Shown: piece by piece, positions 40,911 to 50,594 of the stretch
Layout: the number at the start of each line of letters is the position of its first letter
How positions within the stretch are numbered: the first letter of the stretch is position 1
Assembly: GCF_002269125.1 (NCBI RefSeq)
Contig: NZ_NQKI01000024.1
Coordinates: 1 to 64,000, forward strand
DNA length: 64,000 bases
Reading direction: 5' to 3'
Origin: Pseudomonas lundensis
Lineage (GTDB): Bacteria > Pseudomonadota > Gammaproteobacteria > Pseudomonadales > Pseudomonadaceae
Position numbers and translations under genes: made by a program
The notes under the pieces: generated by a model
Seen by the model: the letters and a program-made list of their open reading frames with translations, nothing else
The model's database searches: none
What the model was told of the DNA's origin: nothing

Positions 40911-41105
40911 ATGAGCAACGTCAGTATTGACGCCGACATCAAGGCGAAATGGCAACAGGGGCAATGTTCTTACAGCCCGGGCAGCCCCGAGGAACTGGCC
41001 ATTATCGGGATAGATCTGCTGGTTAAAGAACTCGGAATCGAAGCGGCAAAAGCGTTTAGCCATCAGGTTTTCGAGAAATATGGCCCGCCTGTAGAGACGA
41101 CCTGA
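40911..41105 (+). CDS. Small conserved hypothetical protein
   Basis: 64 aa: MSNVSIDADIKAKWQQGQCS then YSPGSPEELAIIGIDLLVKE and a helical end. No signal peptide, single cysteine. Small soluble proteins of this kind occur in pseudomonads with no known role. A start with AACGAG upstream gives a weak ribosome site. From 41106 to 41276 I see nothing. Confidence 0.6.
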   Translation: MSNVSIDADIKAKWQQGQCSYSPGSPEELAIIGIDLLVKELGIEAAKAFSHQVFEKYGPPVETT

Positions 41106-41276
41106 GGGTACAGAGACTCAAGCCCACATCGGTCAGGCATCAACCTTGATTCTGCCTTCGCACTGGCTGAGCCACTGAAAAACACGGCTTCAGCACGTAC
41201 ATACAACGCTGCGACCTGCACGGGCACCCCCTGAACGCTCAAGCCTTGTATCAACTGATGCTTACACCACACCGTT

Positions 41277-41681
41277 TTAAAACGTAACACCAGCGATCAG
41301 CGCAATATTGCAGTACGGACGACATTCCCCGGTACGCACAATCGCTTTTGCGCCCAGACACAAGCCCTTAAAGGCATCGTGAGCAAGCATCCGCCTGCCT
41401 CCCATCAACCCAAGGCTGGTTTGAGCCTCAATGGCACTGAGCGCAGCACACGGATGTTCAAGCAACTCTTTAGCCAGTACATGGCTTTCAACCTGCATCT
41501 CACTCAGGACGATACACAATGTGGTCTCCAGGTCCGGCACTCCACGGGTCAGTGCCAGATCAATCAGCTCAACGCCCTTAGGCACCGGCAAACCGGCATC
41601 GGCAATCACCACAATGTCGCCATGTCCCAATGACGCGATCAGCCGTGACAGTTGAATATTCAGCAGGGGTGTCTTTTTCAT
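41277..41681 (-). CDS. rbsD: D-ribose pyranase
   Basis: 134 aa. Interconverts beta-pyranose and beta-furanose forms of ribose, supplying the kinase. Active-site His in LGHGDIVVIADAGLP and the C-terminal region RTGECRPYCNIALIAGVTF match RbsD (E. coli 139 aa). Last gene of the rbs operon; overlaps rbsK by 4 nt. Confidence 0.95.
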   Translation of the reverse strand: MKKTPLLNIQLSRLIASLGHGDIVVIADAGLPVPKGVELIDLALTRGVPDLETTLCIVLSEMQVESHVLAKELLEHPCAALSAIEAQTSLGLMGGRRMLAHDAFKGLCLGAKAIVRTGECRPYCNIALIAGVTF

Positions 41682-42598
41682 GACGGTGCGAAACCTAATA
41701 CGTCAGCCAACTTTGGAATGGACGGTTGAGCGCCTGAGCACGTGACAGACAACGCTGCCGCAATTTGTGCAAACCGGATGGCTTGATCTTCACTCTTCCC
41801 CCCCGCGAGGGCGGCAGAAAATGCACCAACAAAAGTGTCACCCGCCGCAGTGGCATCGACCGCCTCAACGCTGGGCGCCGAAAAATGCACGGTATCGCGC
41901 CCGCTGACGAACAGCGCGCCTTTGGCCCCCAGCGTCACAATCACGTTGCGCGCGCCCGCCTCAATCAGCTTCAAAGCAGCACACTCTGCAGACGCCAGCG
42001 AATCAACAACCACGCCACTGAGGGCCTGAGCCTCACTTTCATTGGGGATCAGGTAATCAATAGCCTCAAGCCACTGTGACGGCAACGGCCCGTTAACCGG
42101 CGCCGGATTGAGGATTACGGTCTTATTGAGCGCTCGCCCCCGTTTGAGCGTATGGGCAACGGTGTCATAGGGGACCTCGAGCTGGCAGACGATCACCTCT
42201 GCCCCCTGCAGCATCGCGTCACATGATTCGATATCGCCAGGTGCCAGGGAAGCGTTGGCGCCCGGCACGACCACAATGGTGTTTTGACTGTTGGCATCCA
42301 CAACAATCAGGGCAATGCCACTCACACACCCCGCGACACTCGACACCCCCGAGCAATCAATCTGCTCATCCATAAGACCTGCTCGCAGCTGTTCGCCATA
42401 GGCGTCACTGCCCACACGCCCCAGCATCGCGACGCGCGCGCCCAACCGTGCAGCCGCTACCGCCTGGTTGGCGCCTTTGCCGCCATGTACCGTTTGCAGT
42501 GAATCACCGAAGAGCGTTTCGCCCGGCTGCGGCAACCGCTGCGTTCGTGTGACCAAATCCATATTCAGACTGCCAACCACTACTACATTTGCGTGCAT
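41678..42598 (-). CDS. rbsK: Ribokinase
   Basis: 306 aa from ATG 42598; a GTG three codons earlier, directly after the rbsR stop, is an alternative. PfkB family: substrate motif GGKGANQAVAAARLGA, and TAAGDTFVGAFSAAL with the catalytic Asp and anion hole. Phosphorylates ribose to ribose 5-phosphate. Lies between rbsR and rbsD. Confidence 0.96.
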   Translation of the reverse strand: MHANVVVVGSLNMDLVTRTQRLPQPGETLFGDSLQTVHGGKGANQAVAAARLGARVAMLGRVGSDAYGEQLRAGLMDEQIDCSGVSSVAGCVSGIALIVVDANSQNTIVVVPGANASLAPGDIESCDAMLQGAEVIVCQLEVPYDTVAHTLKRGRALNKTVILNPAPVNGPLPSQWLEAIDYLIPNESEAQALSGVVVDSLASAECAALKLIEAGARNVIVTLGAKGALFVSGRDTVHFSAPSVEAVDATAAGDTFVGAFSAALAGGKSEDQAIRFAQIAAALSVTCSGAQPSIPKLADVLGFAPS

Positions 42599-42607
42599 GC
42601 TCGACAC

Positions 42608-43642
42608 TCAACCGATGGATTGCTGAAGGCGTTGCCGGGCGATCGCTCGGTACGGCCCGGTGGATTCACGTAGCACTAGACTCGGCGCAACGATTAACTG
42701 CTCAACAGATCGCGCGGGCGTTGCAATACGCTGCAACAAAACCCGTGCAGCGGTTTCCCCCAACTGCAGGATTGATTGACCTACCGTCGTCAACGCCGGG
42801 TACACATACCGGCTCAGTTGAACATCATCAAAGCCGATGACAGACAGTTGCTGCGGCACCTGAATCTGGCGTTCAGCGGCCGCACGCAAGACACCAATGC
42901 CCATCATGTCGTTGCACGCGAACACGGCCGTAGGCGGATCGTCGGTCAACAAGCGGTTGGCTGCGACATAACCGCCTGTACAACTGAAATCACTTTCCAC
43001 CCTCCAGTGCGCCGCAGGCTCGATCCCGGCCTCGTTCAAGGCTCGCAGATACCCGGCCTGTCGCAGCTGCGCCACACTATTAAGCGCTGGGCCGCCAATA
43101 CAGGCAATCGCCCGATGACCCAGCTCAAGCAAATGACGGGTCGCCAGGTACGCTCCCTGCTCATGATCGATTCGCACCAGATCGGCGTCGATACCTTCCA
43201 GGCTACGGTCAACAATCACCATGGGCGTGCGGACCCCCGATAAACCGCTGGCCAGTCCCAAATCACCGCCCGCAGAAGCAACTACCAGACCGTCCACACG
43301 CTTTTCCAGCAACACCCGCAAGTAGTTGCGCTGCTTATCCGGATCGTCGTCGCAATTGCAGAGGATCACGCAGTAGTTATTACGCTCACAGTAATCCTCG
43401 ATTCCCCGTGCCAACTCGGCGAAGTAAGGGTTGAGGCTATTAGCCACCAGCAAACCAATGGTGGCGGTGCTTTTGGCTTTCAGGGAGCGCGCTACAGCGC
43501 TCGGTACGTAATCCAGACGCGCAATGGCTTCTTCCACTTTCAACCGCACCGGCTCGCTCACCGGCCGGGTCTTGTTCAGCACATGGGACACCGTTGTGTA
43601 GGAGATCCCCGCCATTGCCGCCACATCTTTGATGGTTGCCAT
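42608..43642 (-). CDS. rbsR: Ribose operon repressor (LacI family)
   Basis: 344 aa. LacI-type HTH (TIKDVAAMAGISYTTVSHVL, residues 3-22) with hinge helix (VPSAVARSLKAKST) and a periplasmic-binding-protein-like ribose domain. Encoded inside the operon it controls, between transport and kinase genes. The likely operator is GCAAACGTTTGC before rbsB. Confidence 0.95.
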   Translation of the reverse strand: MATIKDVAAMAGISYTTVSHVLNKTRPVSEPVRLKVEEAIARLDYVPSAVARSLKAKSTATIGLLVANSLNPYFAELARGIEDYCERNNYCVILCNCDDDPDKQRNYLRVLLEKRVDGLVVASAGGDLGLASGLSGVRTPMVIVDRSLEGIDADLVRIDHEQGAYLATRHLLELGHRAIACIGGPALNSVAQLRQAGYLRALNEAGIEPAAHWRVESDFSCTGGYVAANRLLTDDPPTAVFACNDMMGIGVLRAAAERQIQVPQQLSVIGFDDVQLSRYVYPALTTVGQSILQLGETAARVLLQRIATPARSVEQLIVAPSLVLRESTGPYRAIARQRLQQSIG

Positions 43643-43645
43643 TGC

Positions 43646-44623
43646 TTAATTCCGTCGCCGTGCCCGTTGACTGCGGTAAGTATCCAAAATCACTGCCATC
43701 ACAATGACAGCACCGGTGATGATACGCTTGGTCGGATCGGTCGCGCCGATCTGCGCTAACCCTGCAGCCAGGACCGAGATAATCAGCACCCCAAAAAACG
43801 TGCTGATGATAGAACCGCGGCCGCCCATCAGGCTGGTCCCGCCAATGACCACCGCAGCAATCACTTGCAGCTCCAGCCCAGCCCCCGCGTTAGGGTCTGC
43901 GGCCTCCAGACGCGAGATCTGAAATAAGGCTGCCACCCCGGCCAGCAGCCCCATCAGGCTGAATACCAGAACTTTGTAGGGCTTGGGGTTGATGCCGGCC
44001 AGGCGGACCGCCTCTTCATTGGTGCCGATTCCGACCAGGTAGCGTCCGAACACCGTGCGGGTCAATATCACCTGCGCGACCACGATGACCAGCAATGCAA
44101 TGATGAAAGACGGCGCAATGCCAAACGCAATTGGATCGGACAACCAGGCGAACGCGTCGCCAATATAGGCGGTGCGCGATCCGGTCATTTGATAAGCAGC
44201 GCCGCGGGCCATTTCCAGCACGCCCAGCGACACGATAAACGAAGGAATGCGCCAAGCGACGGTGATCGACCCCGTGAGCGTACCGACCGCAGCAGCGCAG
44301 CCCATGCCCAACAATGCGGCTGGCAAGACACTCCAGCCCCACCCCAGGATCGCCACACTCACCACGGAGGCCGCCAGCGCCAGCACCGAACCGACGGACA
44401 GATCAATGCCGCCGATAATCAAGACAAAGGTCATGCCCACGGAGAGCACCATCAGGTCAGGAATCTGATTGGCCAAGGTGCTCAACGTACCGTAAGAAAA
44501 GAAGTGATCGCTCAGACTGGAGAAGAGCACGATCATGGCCAGCAAAGCGCCAGCCAACCCCACGTACGTGCCCATACCGTAAAAACTGTGCGCAGCGTTG
44601 CGCGGCGAGGAAGCGGTGTTCAT
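43646..44623 (-). CDS. rbsC: Ribose ABC transporter permease
   Basis: 325 aa, about ten hydrophobic segments. BPD_transp_2 family signature: GGIDLSVGSVLALAASVVSV and GTNEEAVRLAGINPKPYKVL with GGTSLMGGRGSI. ATGA overlap with rbsA; three nt before rbsR. Forms the membrane channel with RbsA. Confidence 0.96.
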   Translation of the reverse strand: MNTASSPRNAAHSFYGMGTYVGLAGALLAMIVLFSSLSDHFFSYGTLSTLANQIPDLMVLSVGMTFVLIIGGIDLSVGSVLALAASVVSVAILGWGWSVLPAALLGMGCAAAVGTLTGSITVAWRIPSFIVSLGVLEMARGAAYQMTGSRTAYIGDAFAWLSDPIAFGIAPSFIIALLVIVVAQVILTRTVFGRYLVGIGTNEEAVRLAGINPKPYKVLVFSLMGLLAGVAALFQISRLEAADPNAGAGLELQVIAAVVIGGTSLMGGRGSIISTFFGVLIISVLAAGLAQIGATDPTKRIITGAVIVMAVILDTYRSQRARRRN

Positions 44624-46173
44624 GCAATGTCCTTGGGCGCCACTGACGTCAGTGGTGCATCGTGTGTTTGATAACCGGCAAACGCAGCCGCCAGCAGTTG
44701 TTCCTGACTCCAGCTGTCGCGCTCAAAGGTAGCGGTCAAGCGCCCCGCCGACATCACCCCGATGCGGTCACAGATCAGCATCAATTCCCGCAGGTCGCTG
44801 GACACCACCACCACTGCCTTGCCCTGTCGGGTCAACTCCGCGAGCAAGCGATAGATATCGAACTTGGCCCCGATATCAATGCCGCGCGTGGGCTCATCAA
44901 ACAGCAACACAGCGCAGTCGCGCTCAAGCCAGCGGCCGATCACGACTTTCTGCTGATTGCCCCCCGACAATTGCGCGACGATCTGCTCGGGCCCGGCACA
45001 GCGAATGCCCATCGCATCGATCTGGCGCCGGGCCAGCGCACGCTCTTGCGCCCCCTTGATGAAACCCGCACGCGACAGCTGTTGCATATTGCCCAAGCCG
45101 ATATTGGCGCTGATGGGCAAGCTCATCAGCAAACCTTCGCCCTTACGGTCTTCGGTAATCAATGCAATACCGTGCCTGACAGCGTCCATCGGGCTGCAAA
45201 TAGGCGCGGGTTGCAGGGGGGTGCCCACCGCGACCGTGCCACTGTCAGCGTGGTCGGCGCCATAAATCAGGCGCAACAACTCTGTGCGCCCTGCCCCGAT
45301 CAGGCCAGATATGCCGAAAATCTCACCCTGGCGGACCTCAAACGACACATCCATAACCTTGGTCCCACGGCCCAGCCCTGAAACCCTCAGCGCAGGCTCC
45401 CCCAGAGGGCGCTCGCCCATCTCCAGGTGATCGCCCAGCTCGCGCCCGACCATCAAATTGACCAGTTGCTGGCTGTCATAGTTGGCAATGGGCTCGACAC
45501 ACACCAGATGCCCGTCACGCAGCACCGCAATGCGCTGGGCTACCCGTGCCAGCTCTTCGAGCCGGTGAGAGATGTAAACAATCGCTACGCCCCGGGCCTG
45601 TAACCGGGTGATCTGGATAAACAACAGCTCGACTTCGCGGGCCGTGAGCATGGCCGTGGGTTCGTCGAGGATCAGCACCTGACAGTCGCCAATCAGGTTG
45701 CGGGCGATTTCCACCATCTGCTGGTGCCCAACCCCCAACTCACCCACCATTGTGTCGGGATCAATGGCGTCAAGGCCGACCTGTGCCATTGCCTCAATCG
45801 CAGCCGTACGCAAGCGCTTGCGGTTGATCCACCCGGCGCTGGCAGGCAGATTGTCGAGAAAGAGGTTTTCCGCCACGGTGAGCGTCGGCAGAAGATTGAG
45901 TTCTTGCATCACCATGCGCACACCCAGGCGCTCGGCTTGCGCGCGGCTGCCGGGCGCATAAGGCTGGCCGTTGAAATGCATCTGGCCGGTGGAGGGCACT
46001 TCAAGCCCGCCAATGATTTTTGACAAGGTGCTTTTTCCAGCACCGTTCTCCCCCGTCAACGCCAATACTTCGCCGCGATACAGGGTCAGGTCGATCGCAC
46101 TCAGAACAGGTTGCGCATAGGTTTTACCTATGCCGCGCACTGAAAGCGCCACGCCAGCATCTGGATTTACCAT
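44620..46173 (-). CDS. rbsA: Ribose ABC transporter ATP-binding protein
   Basis: 517 aa from ATG 46173 (GGAG seven nt upstream). Two fused ABC domains. First: Walker A GENGAGKST, signature LGVGHQQMVEIAR, Walker B LILDEPTAM. Second: degenerate Walker A GLIGAGRTELLR, signature LSGGNQQKVVIGR, Walker B LLFDEPTRG. The degenerate second site is normal for sugar ATPases of this class. Confidence 0.97.
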   Translation of the reverse strand: MVNPDAGVALSVRGIGKTYAQPVLSAIDLTLYRGEVLALTGENGAGKSTLSKIIGGLEVPSTGQMHFNGQPYAPGSRAQAERLGVRMVMQELNLLPTLTVAENLFLDNLPASAGWINRKRLRTAAIEAMAQVGLDAIDPDTMVGELGVGHQQMVEIARNLIGDCQVLILDEPTAMLTAREVELLFIQITRLQARGVAIVYISHRLEELARVAQRIAVLRDGHLVCVEPIANYDSQQLVNLMVGRELGDHLEMGERPLGEPALRVSGLGRGTKVMDVSFEVRQGEIFGISGLIGAGRTELLRLIYGADHADSGTVAVGTPLQPAPICSPMDAVRHGIALITEDRKGEGLLMSLPISANIGLGNMQQLSRAGFIKGAQERALARRQIDAMGIRCAGPEQIVAQLSGGNQQKVVIGRWLERDCAVLLFDEPTRGIDIGAKFDIYRLLAELTRQGKAVVVVSSDLRELMLICDRIGVMSAGRLTATFERDSWSQEQLLAAAFAGYQTHDAPLTSVAPKDIA

Positions 46174-46226
46174 CAAACATCTCCGGGCACCCGGTCAAAC
46201 ACGCAGGTGCCGAGGGCATGGATAGA

Positions 46227-47180
46227 TTAGGGGGTCGTGATCAGCTCAACCGGCGTGGCAATGACACCATCTTTTAGTGCGTCGACTGGCGCTTTGCTGA
46301 TTAGCTTGAGCGCGGTCTGAATCCCAAAGACAGCCTGCTGAGCGGCCGCCTGGTCTGCGGTGGCCAGCACACGGCCTTTCTTGAGCATCGGCTTGATGGC
46401 ATCGATGTTGTCGTAACCGACCACCAGCACTTTCCCGGCCTTACCGGCTGCGCGGATGGCCGATACCGCGCCAATCGCCATGCTGTCGTTGCCCGCCAAC
46501 AGAGCCTTCACGTTTGGATACTCGCTAAGAATCGCAGCGGCCTGCTTGTTGCCCCCTTCGATTTCCCAATTGCCGGACTGCGTGGACACCACCTTGATTT
46601 GCGCCGCGTTCATGGCGTCCGTGAAGCCAGCCGTGCGTTGCTGCGCGTTGGTGGTGGTCGAAACACCTTCAATGATGGCCACTTCGTCGCCAACGTTGAG
46701 TTTGCTCGCCAGGTACTCACCCACCTTGCGCGCGCCAGCCCGGTTATCAGGCCCTACAAACGGAACATCCATCTTCTTACTTTTAAGCACTTGCGGGTCG
46801 AGCTGGTTATCGATGTTTACCACGACAATCCCGGCATCCTGGGCTTTTTGAAGGGCGTTGATCAACGCCTTGGAATCAGCCGGAGCGATCACCAGACCAT
46901 CGACTTGGGCAACGATCATCTGATTGATGATGTCTACCTGCCCCTGCGTATCGGTTTCGTTTTTGATGCCGCTGGAGATCAACACAAAATCAGCCGGGTG
47001 CTGTTTTTGATAATCCTCGGCACCCTTGGTCATGGTGACAAAAAACTCATTGGCCAATGACTTCATGACCAGTCCGATTTTTGGGGGGGTGGGAGAGTCG
47101 GCGTGCGCAAGCGGAAGGGAAAACGAGGCCGCTGCAAACAAGGCGACGGCGAGCAAGCGTCCAGCAAAGGGCAGCTTCAT
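46227..47180 (-). CDS. rbsB: Ribose-binding periplasmic protein
   Basis: 317 aa. Signal peptide MKLPFAGRLLAVALFAAASF followed by SLPLAHA, cleavage near residue 27. Periplasmic binding protein type 1 fold: KIGLVMKSLANEFFVTMTKG, DGLVIAPADSKAL, VPFVGPDNRAGARK, ALLAGNDSMAIGAV, VVGYDNIDAIKPML. First gene of the operon, behind an RbsR-type operator. Confidence 0.96.
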   Translation of the reverse strand: MKLPFAGRLLAVALFAAASFSLPLAHADSPTPPKIGLVMKSLANEFFVTMTKGAEDYQKQHPADFVLISSGIKNETDTQGQVDIINQMIVAQVDGLVIAPADSKALINALQKAQDAGIVVVNIDNQLDPQVLKSKKMDVPFVGPDNRAGARKVGEYLASKLNVGDEVAIIEGVSTTTNAQQRTAGFTDAMNAAQIKVVSTQSGNWEIEGGNKQAAAILSEYPNVKALLAGNDSMAIGAVSAIRAAGKAGKVLVVGYDNIDAIKPMLKKGRVLATADQAAAQQAVFGIQTALKLISKAPVDALKDGVIATPVELITTP

Positions 47181-47302
47181 GGGAGTACTCCGATCTTATG
47201 ATTATTGTGAGCAACATCCTGTTTGCACGGGCTGCCAACGCATTGACAGAGTCGCTTGACCGGAAGCCGTGAAGGCACTCAAGTCAGCGAAAAAAAGACC
47301 GC

Positions 47303-47314
47303 GCAAACGTTTGC
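47303..47314. promoter_or_regulatory. RbsR-type operator
   Basis: GCAAACGTTTGC is a perfect 12-bp palindrome with a central CG step, 123 nt upstream of rbsB. It closely matches operators of LacI-family ribose repressors. The rest of the 440-nt rbsB-ansB gap is AT-rich and carries the ansB promoter. Confidence 0.85.
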
Positions 47315-47517
47315 TTTAACCTCACTATGAAAACGCGTCTGGCATTTGTCAATCACAAAAATCGGCGCCATTAAACCGACGAATGGACGACTTTCCGTAC
47401 GAAAAGTTACCTCTAAATTCGGTAACCCGTCTCCAAAAACCTGAACAATCACTCTATTTTTAATTTTTATTCATATAAATCAATTACTTATAAAAACTCA
47501 AAGCGATCCGATCTGGC

Positions 47518-47534
47518 TGGCACAAAATATGCCT
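47518..47534 (+). promoter_or_regulatory. Sigma-54 (RpoN) promoter of ansB
   Basis: CTGGCAC-AAAAT-ATGCC: the -24 GG (47519-47520) and -12 GC (47531-47532) are separated by exactly 10 bp, as RpoN requires. In Pseudomonas the periplasmic glutaminase-asparaginase is induced by Asp/Glu through the AauRS system and RpoN. A perfect AauR palindrome was not found. Confidence 0.75.
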
Positions 47535-47620
47535 TTATATGACCAGCATGTGGCCAGTGGATGGCACGTGCCGTGCTAGGTGTATGTGCATCAGCACTCT
47601 CATCATTAAGAGAGAACATA

Positions 47621-48700
47621 ATGAAAAAAGCTGTGTTGAAATCCATTGTTCCGGGCGCTTTGGCCCTTTTGCTGGTCATGCCAACCGTTCACGCACAAGA
47701 AGCCGCTGCCAAGCCGAATGTGATCATTCTGGCCACCGGCGGCACCATCGCAGGCGCAGGCGCCAGCGCTGCCAACAGCGCAACCTACACCGCTGCCAAA
47801 GTGGGCATCGATCAACTGATCGCAGGTGTGCCCGAGTTGAGCCAGTTGGCCAACGTGCGTGGCGAACAAGTGATGCAGATCGCCTCTGAAAGCATCACCA
47901 ACGACAACCTGTTGCAATTGGGCCGCCGTGTTGCCGAACTGGCCGACAGCAAAGACGTCGATGGCATCGTGATCACTCACGGTACCGACACACTGGAAGA
48001 GACCGCCTACTTCCTGGACCTGGTTGAAAAGACCGACAAGCCAATCGTGGTGGTGGGCTCGATGCGTCCGGGCACCGCAATGTCCGCTGACGGCATGCTG
48101 AACCTGTACAACGCCGTTGCTGTAGCAGGCAGCAAAGAAGCCCGTGGCAAAGGCGTTCTGGTCACCATGAACGACGAGATCCAGTCGGGCCGCGATGTCA
48201 GCAAAATGATGAACATCAAGACCGAAGCGTTCAAAAGCCCATGGGGCGCATTGGGCATGGTCGTTGAAGGCAAATCCTACTGGTTCCGCTTGCCTGCCAA
48301 GCGTCACACCATGGACTCTGAGTTCGACATCAAGAACATCAAGAGCCTGCCAAACGTGGGTATCGCCTACTCGTACGGCAACGTTGATGACACCGCCTAC
48401 AAGGCACTGGCTCAATCCGGCGCCAAGGCCATCATTCACGTCGGCACCGGCAACGGCTCGGTTTCGTCCCGCGTAGTGCCGACCCTGCAAGCATTGCGTA
48501 AAGACGGCGTACAGATCATCCGTTCTTCCCACGTGAACGCTGGTGGTTTCGTACTGCGTAACGCAGAGCAACCTGATGACAAAAACGACTGGGTCGTTGC
48601 ACACGACCTGAACCCACAAAAAGCCCGCATCCTGGCCATGGTCGCCCTGACCAAAACCCAGGACAGCAAAGAGCTGCAGCGGATTTTCTGGGAATACTAA
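47621..48700 (+). CDS. ansB: Periplasmic glutaminase-asparaginase
   Basis: 359 aa from ATG 47621; upstream in-frame codons are non-coding. Signal peptide (ending PTVHAQEAAA). Catalytic Thr residues in ILATGGTIAGAG and ITHGTDTLEETAYF. Class II amidohydrolase that deamidates Gln and Asn in the periplasm; the acids are then taken up. Monocistronic, with a strong terminator. Confidence 0.97.
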   Translation: MKKAVLKSIVPGALALLLVMPTVHAQEAAAKPNVIILATGGTIAGAGASAANSATYTAAKVGIDQLIAGVPELSQLANVRGEQVMQIASESITNDNLLQLGRRVAELADSKDVDGIVITHGTDTLEETAYFLDLVEKTDKPIVVVGSMRPGTAMSADGMLNLYNAVAVAGSKEARGKGVLVTMNDEIQSGRDVSKMMNIKTEAFKSPWGALGMVVEGKSYWFRLPAKRHTMDSEFDIKNIKSLPNVGIAYSYGNVDDTAYKALAQSGAKAIIHVGTGNGSVSSRVVPTLQALRKDGVQIIRSSHVNAGGFVLRNAEQPDDKNDWVVAHDLNPQKARILAMVALTKTQDSKELQRIFWEY

Positions 48701-48729
48701 GTCACTCGGATTCCTTACCGTGTGAGCAT

Positions 48730-48770
48730 TAAAAAAGCCAACTGACACCGTTATGTCAGTTGGCTTTTTT
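48730..48770. terminator. Bidirectional terminator between ansB and the MbtH gene
   Basis: AAAAAAGCCAACTGACA pairs with TGTCAGTTGGCTTTTTT around a 7-nt loop, so it can end transcripts from both sides. Confidence 0.95.
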
Positions 48771-48783
48771 GTGAGAGCGCGAT

Positions 48784-49005
48784 TCAGTGCGTTGCCACGG
48801 CATCCATCTTTTGGCGCAGGCTCAGCGGGCGCATGTCCGTCCACACCTCTTCGATGTAGGCCAGGCATTCCGGCTTCAGGCCGCTCTTGCCCACGGCACG
48901 CCAGCCGTTCGGAATGGCTTTGTAGTCAGGCCAGATCGAATACTGGTCCTCGTGGTTCACCACCACCTGAAAAAGAATATCGTCGCGGTCAAATACTGAA
49001 CTCAT
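48784..49005 (-). CDS. MbtH-like NRPS accessory protein
   Basis: 73 aa with the MbtH signature: NHEDQYSIWPDYKAIPNGW, then GLKPECLAYIEEVWTDMRPL. MbtH proteins bind and activate adenylation domains. In P. aeruginosa the homologue PA2412 is adjacent to pvdH and needed for normal pyoverdine output. Downstream of pvdH with a possible own iron-starvation box. Confidence 0.95.
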   Translation of the reverse strand: MSSVFDRDDILFQVVVNHEDQYSIWPDYKAIPNGWRAVGKSGLKPECLAYIEEVWTDMRPLSLRQKMDAVATH

Positions 49006-49067
49006 GTGCGGGTCTCCATCGCATTAGACAGGCTGCGCCGACACGCGCAGCAGGGGTCATAGAACAA

Positions 49068-49091
49068 ACGAGCGACCATCCCCGGGAATTA
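49068..49091 (-). promoter_or_regulatory. Possible PvdS iron-starvation box before the MbtH gene
   Basis: TAATT-N16-CGT on the - strand, against consensus TAAAT-N16/17-CGT: one mismatch. It overlaps the pvdH stop codon, and lies 63 nt upstream of the MbtH start. Confidence 0.5.
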
Positions 49092-50495
49092 GAGCCGGGC
49101 GATGGCAGCCGCCAGGGCATTGCCAAAAATGGCAGCCACTTGATCGATCTCGGCGCCGGTGATGATCAGCGGGGGCAGGAACCGCACCACACTGCCGTGG
49201 CGCCCCCCCAGCTCCAGAATCAACCCGCGCTTGAGGCACTCACGCTGCACCAACGGCGCCAGACGGCCGAATGCTGGCGGGTGGCCCAATGCGTCAGGCA
49301 TGCCAGTCGGGTCAACCAGTTCCACACCCAGCATCAGCCCGCGCCCCCGAACGTCACCCACTTGCGGGAAGTCGCGCTGCAAGAGGTGCAAGTGCTCACT
49401 CAGCCGCTCACCCATGGCTGTCGCATGCGCTGCCACATGATGTTCCTTGAGGTAGCGCATCACGGCACTGCCCGCGGCCATGGCCATCTGATTACCGCGG
49501 AAAGTACCGGCATGGGCGCCAGGCAGCCAAGTGTCGAGCCACTGGCGATAGACCACCACCGCTAACGGCAAGCTGCCACCAATGGCCTTGGACAGCACCA
49601 CCACATCAGGCACGATGCCAGCATGCTCAAAGGCAAACATCTTGCCGGTGCGGGCGAAACCGCTCTGAATTTCATCAACGATCAAAGCCACCCCGGCCTG
49701 TTCCGTGATGCGCCGCAGCCCCCGCAGCCAGTCCAGGTCGGCCGGAATCACGCCCCCCTCGCCCTGCACCACTTCTACAATCACGGCAGCAGGCAACTGC
49801 ACACCGGCTTCCGGATCACTGAACAGGGTGTGCAGGTAACTCAAATTGGCCTTGACCCCTTGCTCCCCCCCGAGGCCAAACGGGCAACGGTAATCGTAGG
49901 GATACGGCATGAATTGCACGCCATTACCCAACAAGGCGGCCATGGGCTGCTTCGGGCCAAGGCTGCCCATCAGGCTCAAGGCACCCTGACTCATGCCGTG
50001 ATAGCCGCCCTGAAAGGAAATCACCGTGTTGCGCCCGGTGGCCGTGCGCACCAGCTTCAACGCAGCTTCCACCGCGTCGGTGCCTGTAGGGCCACAAAAC
50101 TGGATTTTCGCTTCTTGGGCCAAGGCGTCCGGCAAGAGGCCAAACAAGTCTTGCACAAACTGATCCTTGACCGGCGTGGTCAAGTCCAGCGTATGCAAAG
50201 GCAGCCCCTCGTCCAGCACCCGGCGGATCGCCTCGATCACCACAGGATGGTTATGCCCGAGCGCCAACGTGCCCGCGCCTGCCAGGCAGTCGATGAAACG
50301 TCGTCCTTCCACGTCCTCGACATACAACCCCTTGGCGCGCTTCAACGCGAGCGGGATACGTCGCGGATAACTGCGCGCATTGGATTCTTGACGGCTCTGG
50401 CGGGCCAGCAAGGGAGATTCTTCAAATCGATACAGCGTTTCGGTCGTACTGACCCGAACCGGCTGATTGTCGACAAGACTGGTAGCGACTGACAT
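49089..50495 (-). CDS. pvdH: Diaminobutyrate-2-oxoglutarate aminotransferase
   Basis: 468 aa from ATG 50495. Class III PLP aminotransferase: FCGPTGTDAVEAALKLVRTA, ALIVDEIQSGFARTG, and the PLP lysine in VVLSKAIGGSLPLAV. Makes L-2,4-diaminobutyrate from aspartate semialdehyde for the pyoverdine chromophore. An in-frame extension to 50600 lacks support. Upstream iron-starvation box. Confidence 0.95.
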   Translation of the reverse strand: MSVATSLVDNQPVRVSTTETLYRFEESPLLARQSRQESNARSYPRRIPLALKRAKGLYVEDVEGRRFIDCLAGAGTLALGHNHPVVIEAIRRVLDEGLPLHTLDLTTPVKDQFVQDLFGLLPDALAQEAKIQFCGPTGTDAVEAALKLVRTATGRNTVISFQGGYHGMSQGALSLMGSLGPKQPMAALLGNGVQFMPYPYDYRCPFGLGGEQGVKANLSYLHTLFSDPEAGVQLPAAVIVEVVQGEGGVIPADLDWLRGLRRITEQAGVALIVDEIQSGFARTGKMFAFEHAGIVPDVVVLSKAIGGSLPLAVVVYRQWLDTWLPGAHAGTFRGNQMAMAAGSAVMRYLKEHHVAAHATAMGERLSEHLHLLQRDFPQVGDVRGRGLMLGVELVDPTGMPDALGHPPAFGRLAPLVQRECLKRGLILELGGRHGSVVRFLPPLIITGAEIDQVAAIFGNALAAAIARL

Positions 50496-50594
50496 TTGCG
50501 GGACCCTCAATGCGCTGAAGAGATTGACCAACACTGCTGACCTGCGAGGACTTTCGCGGTACGAATAATCGCTGCAGGCTTTCCTGCTTTGGAA

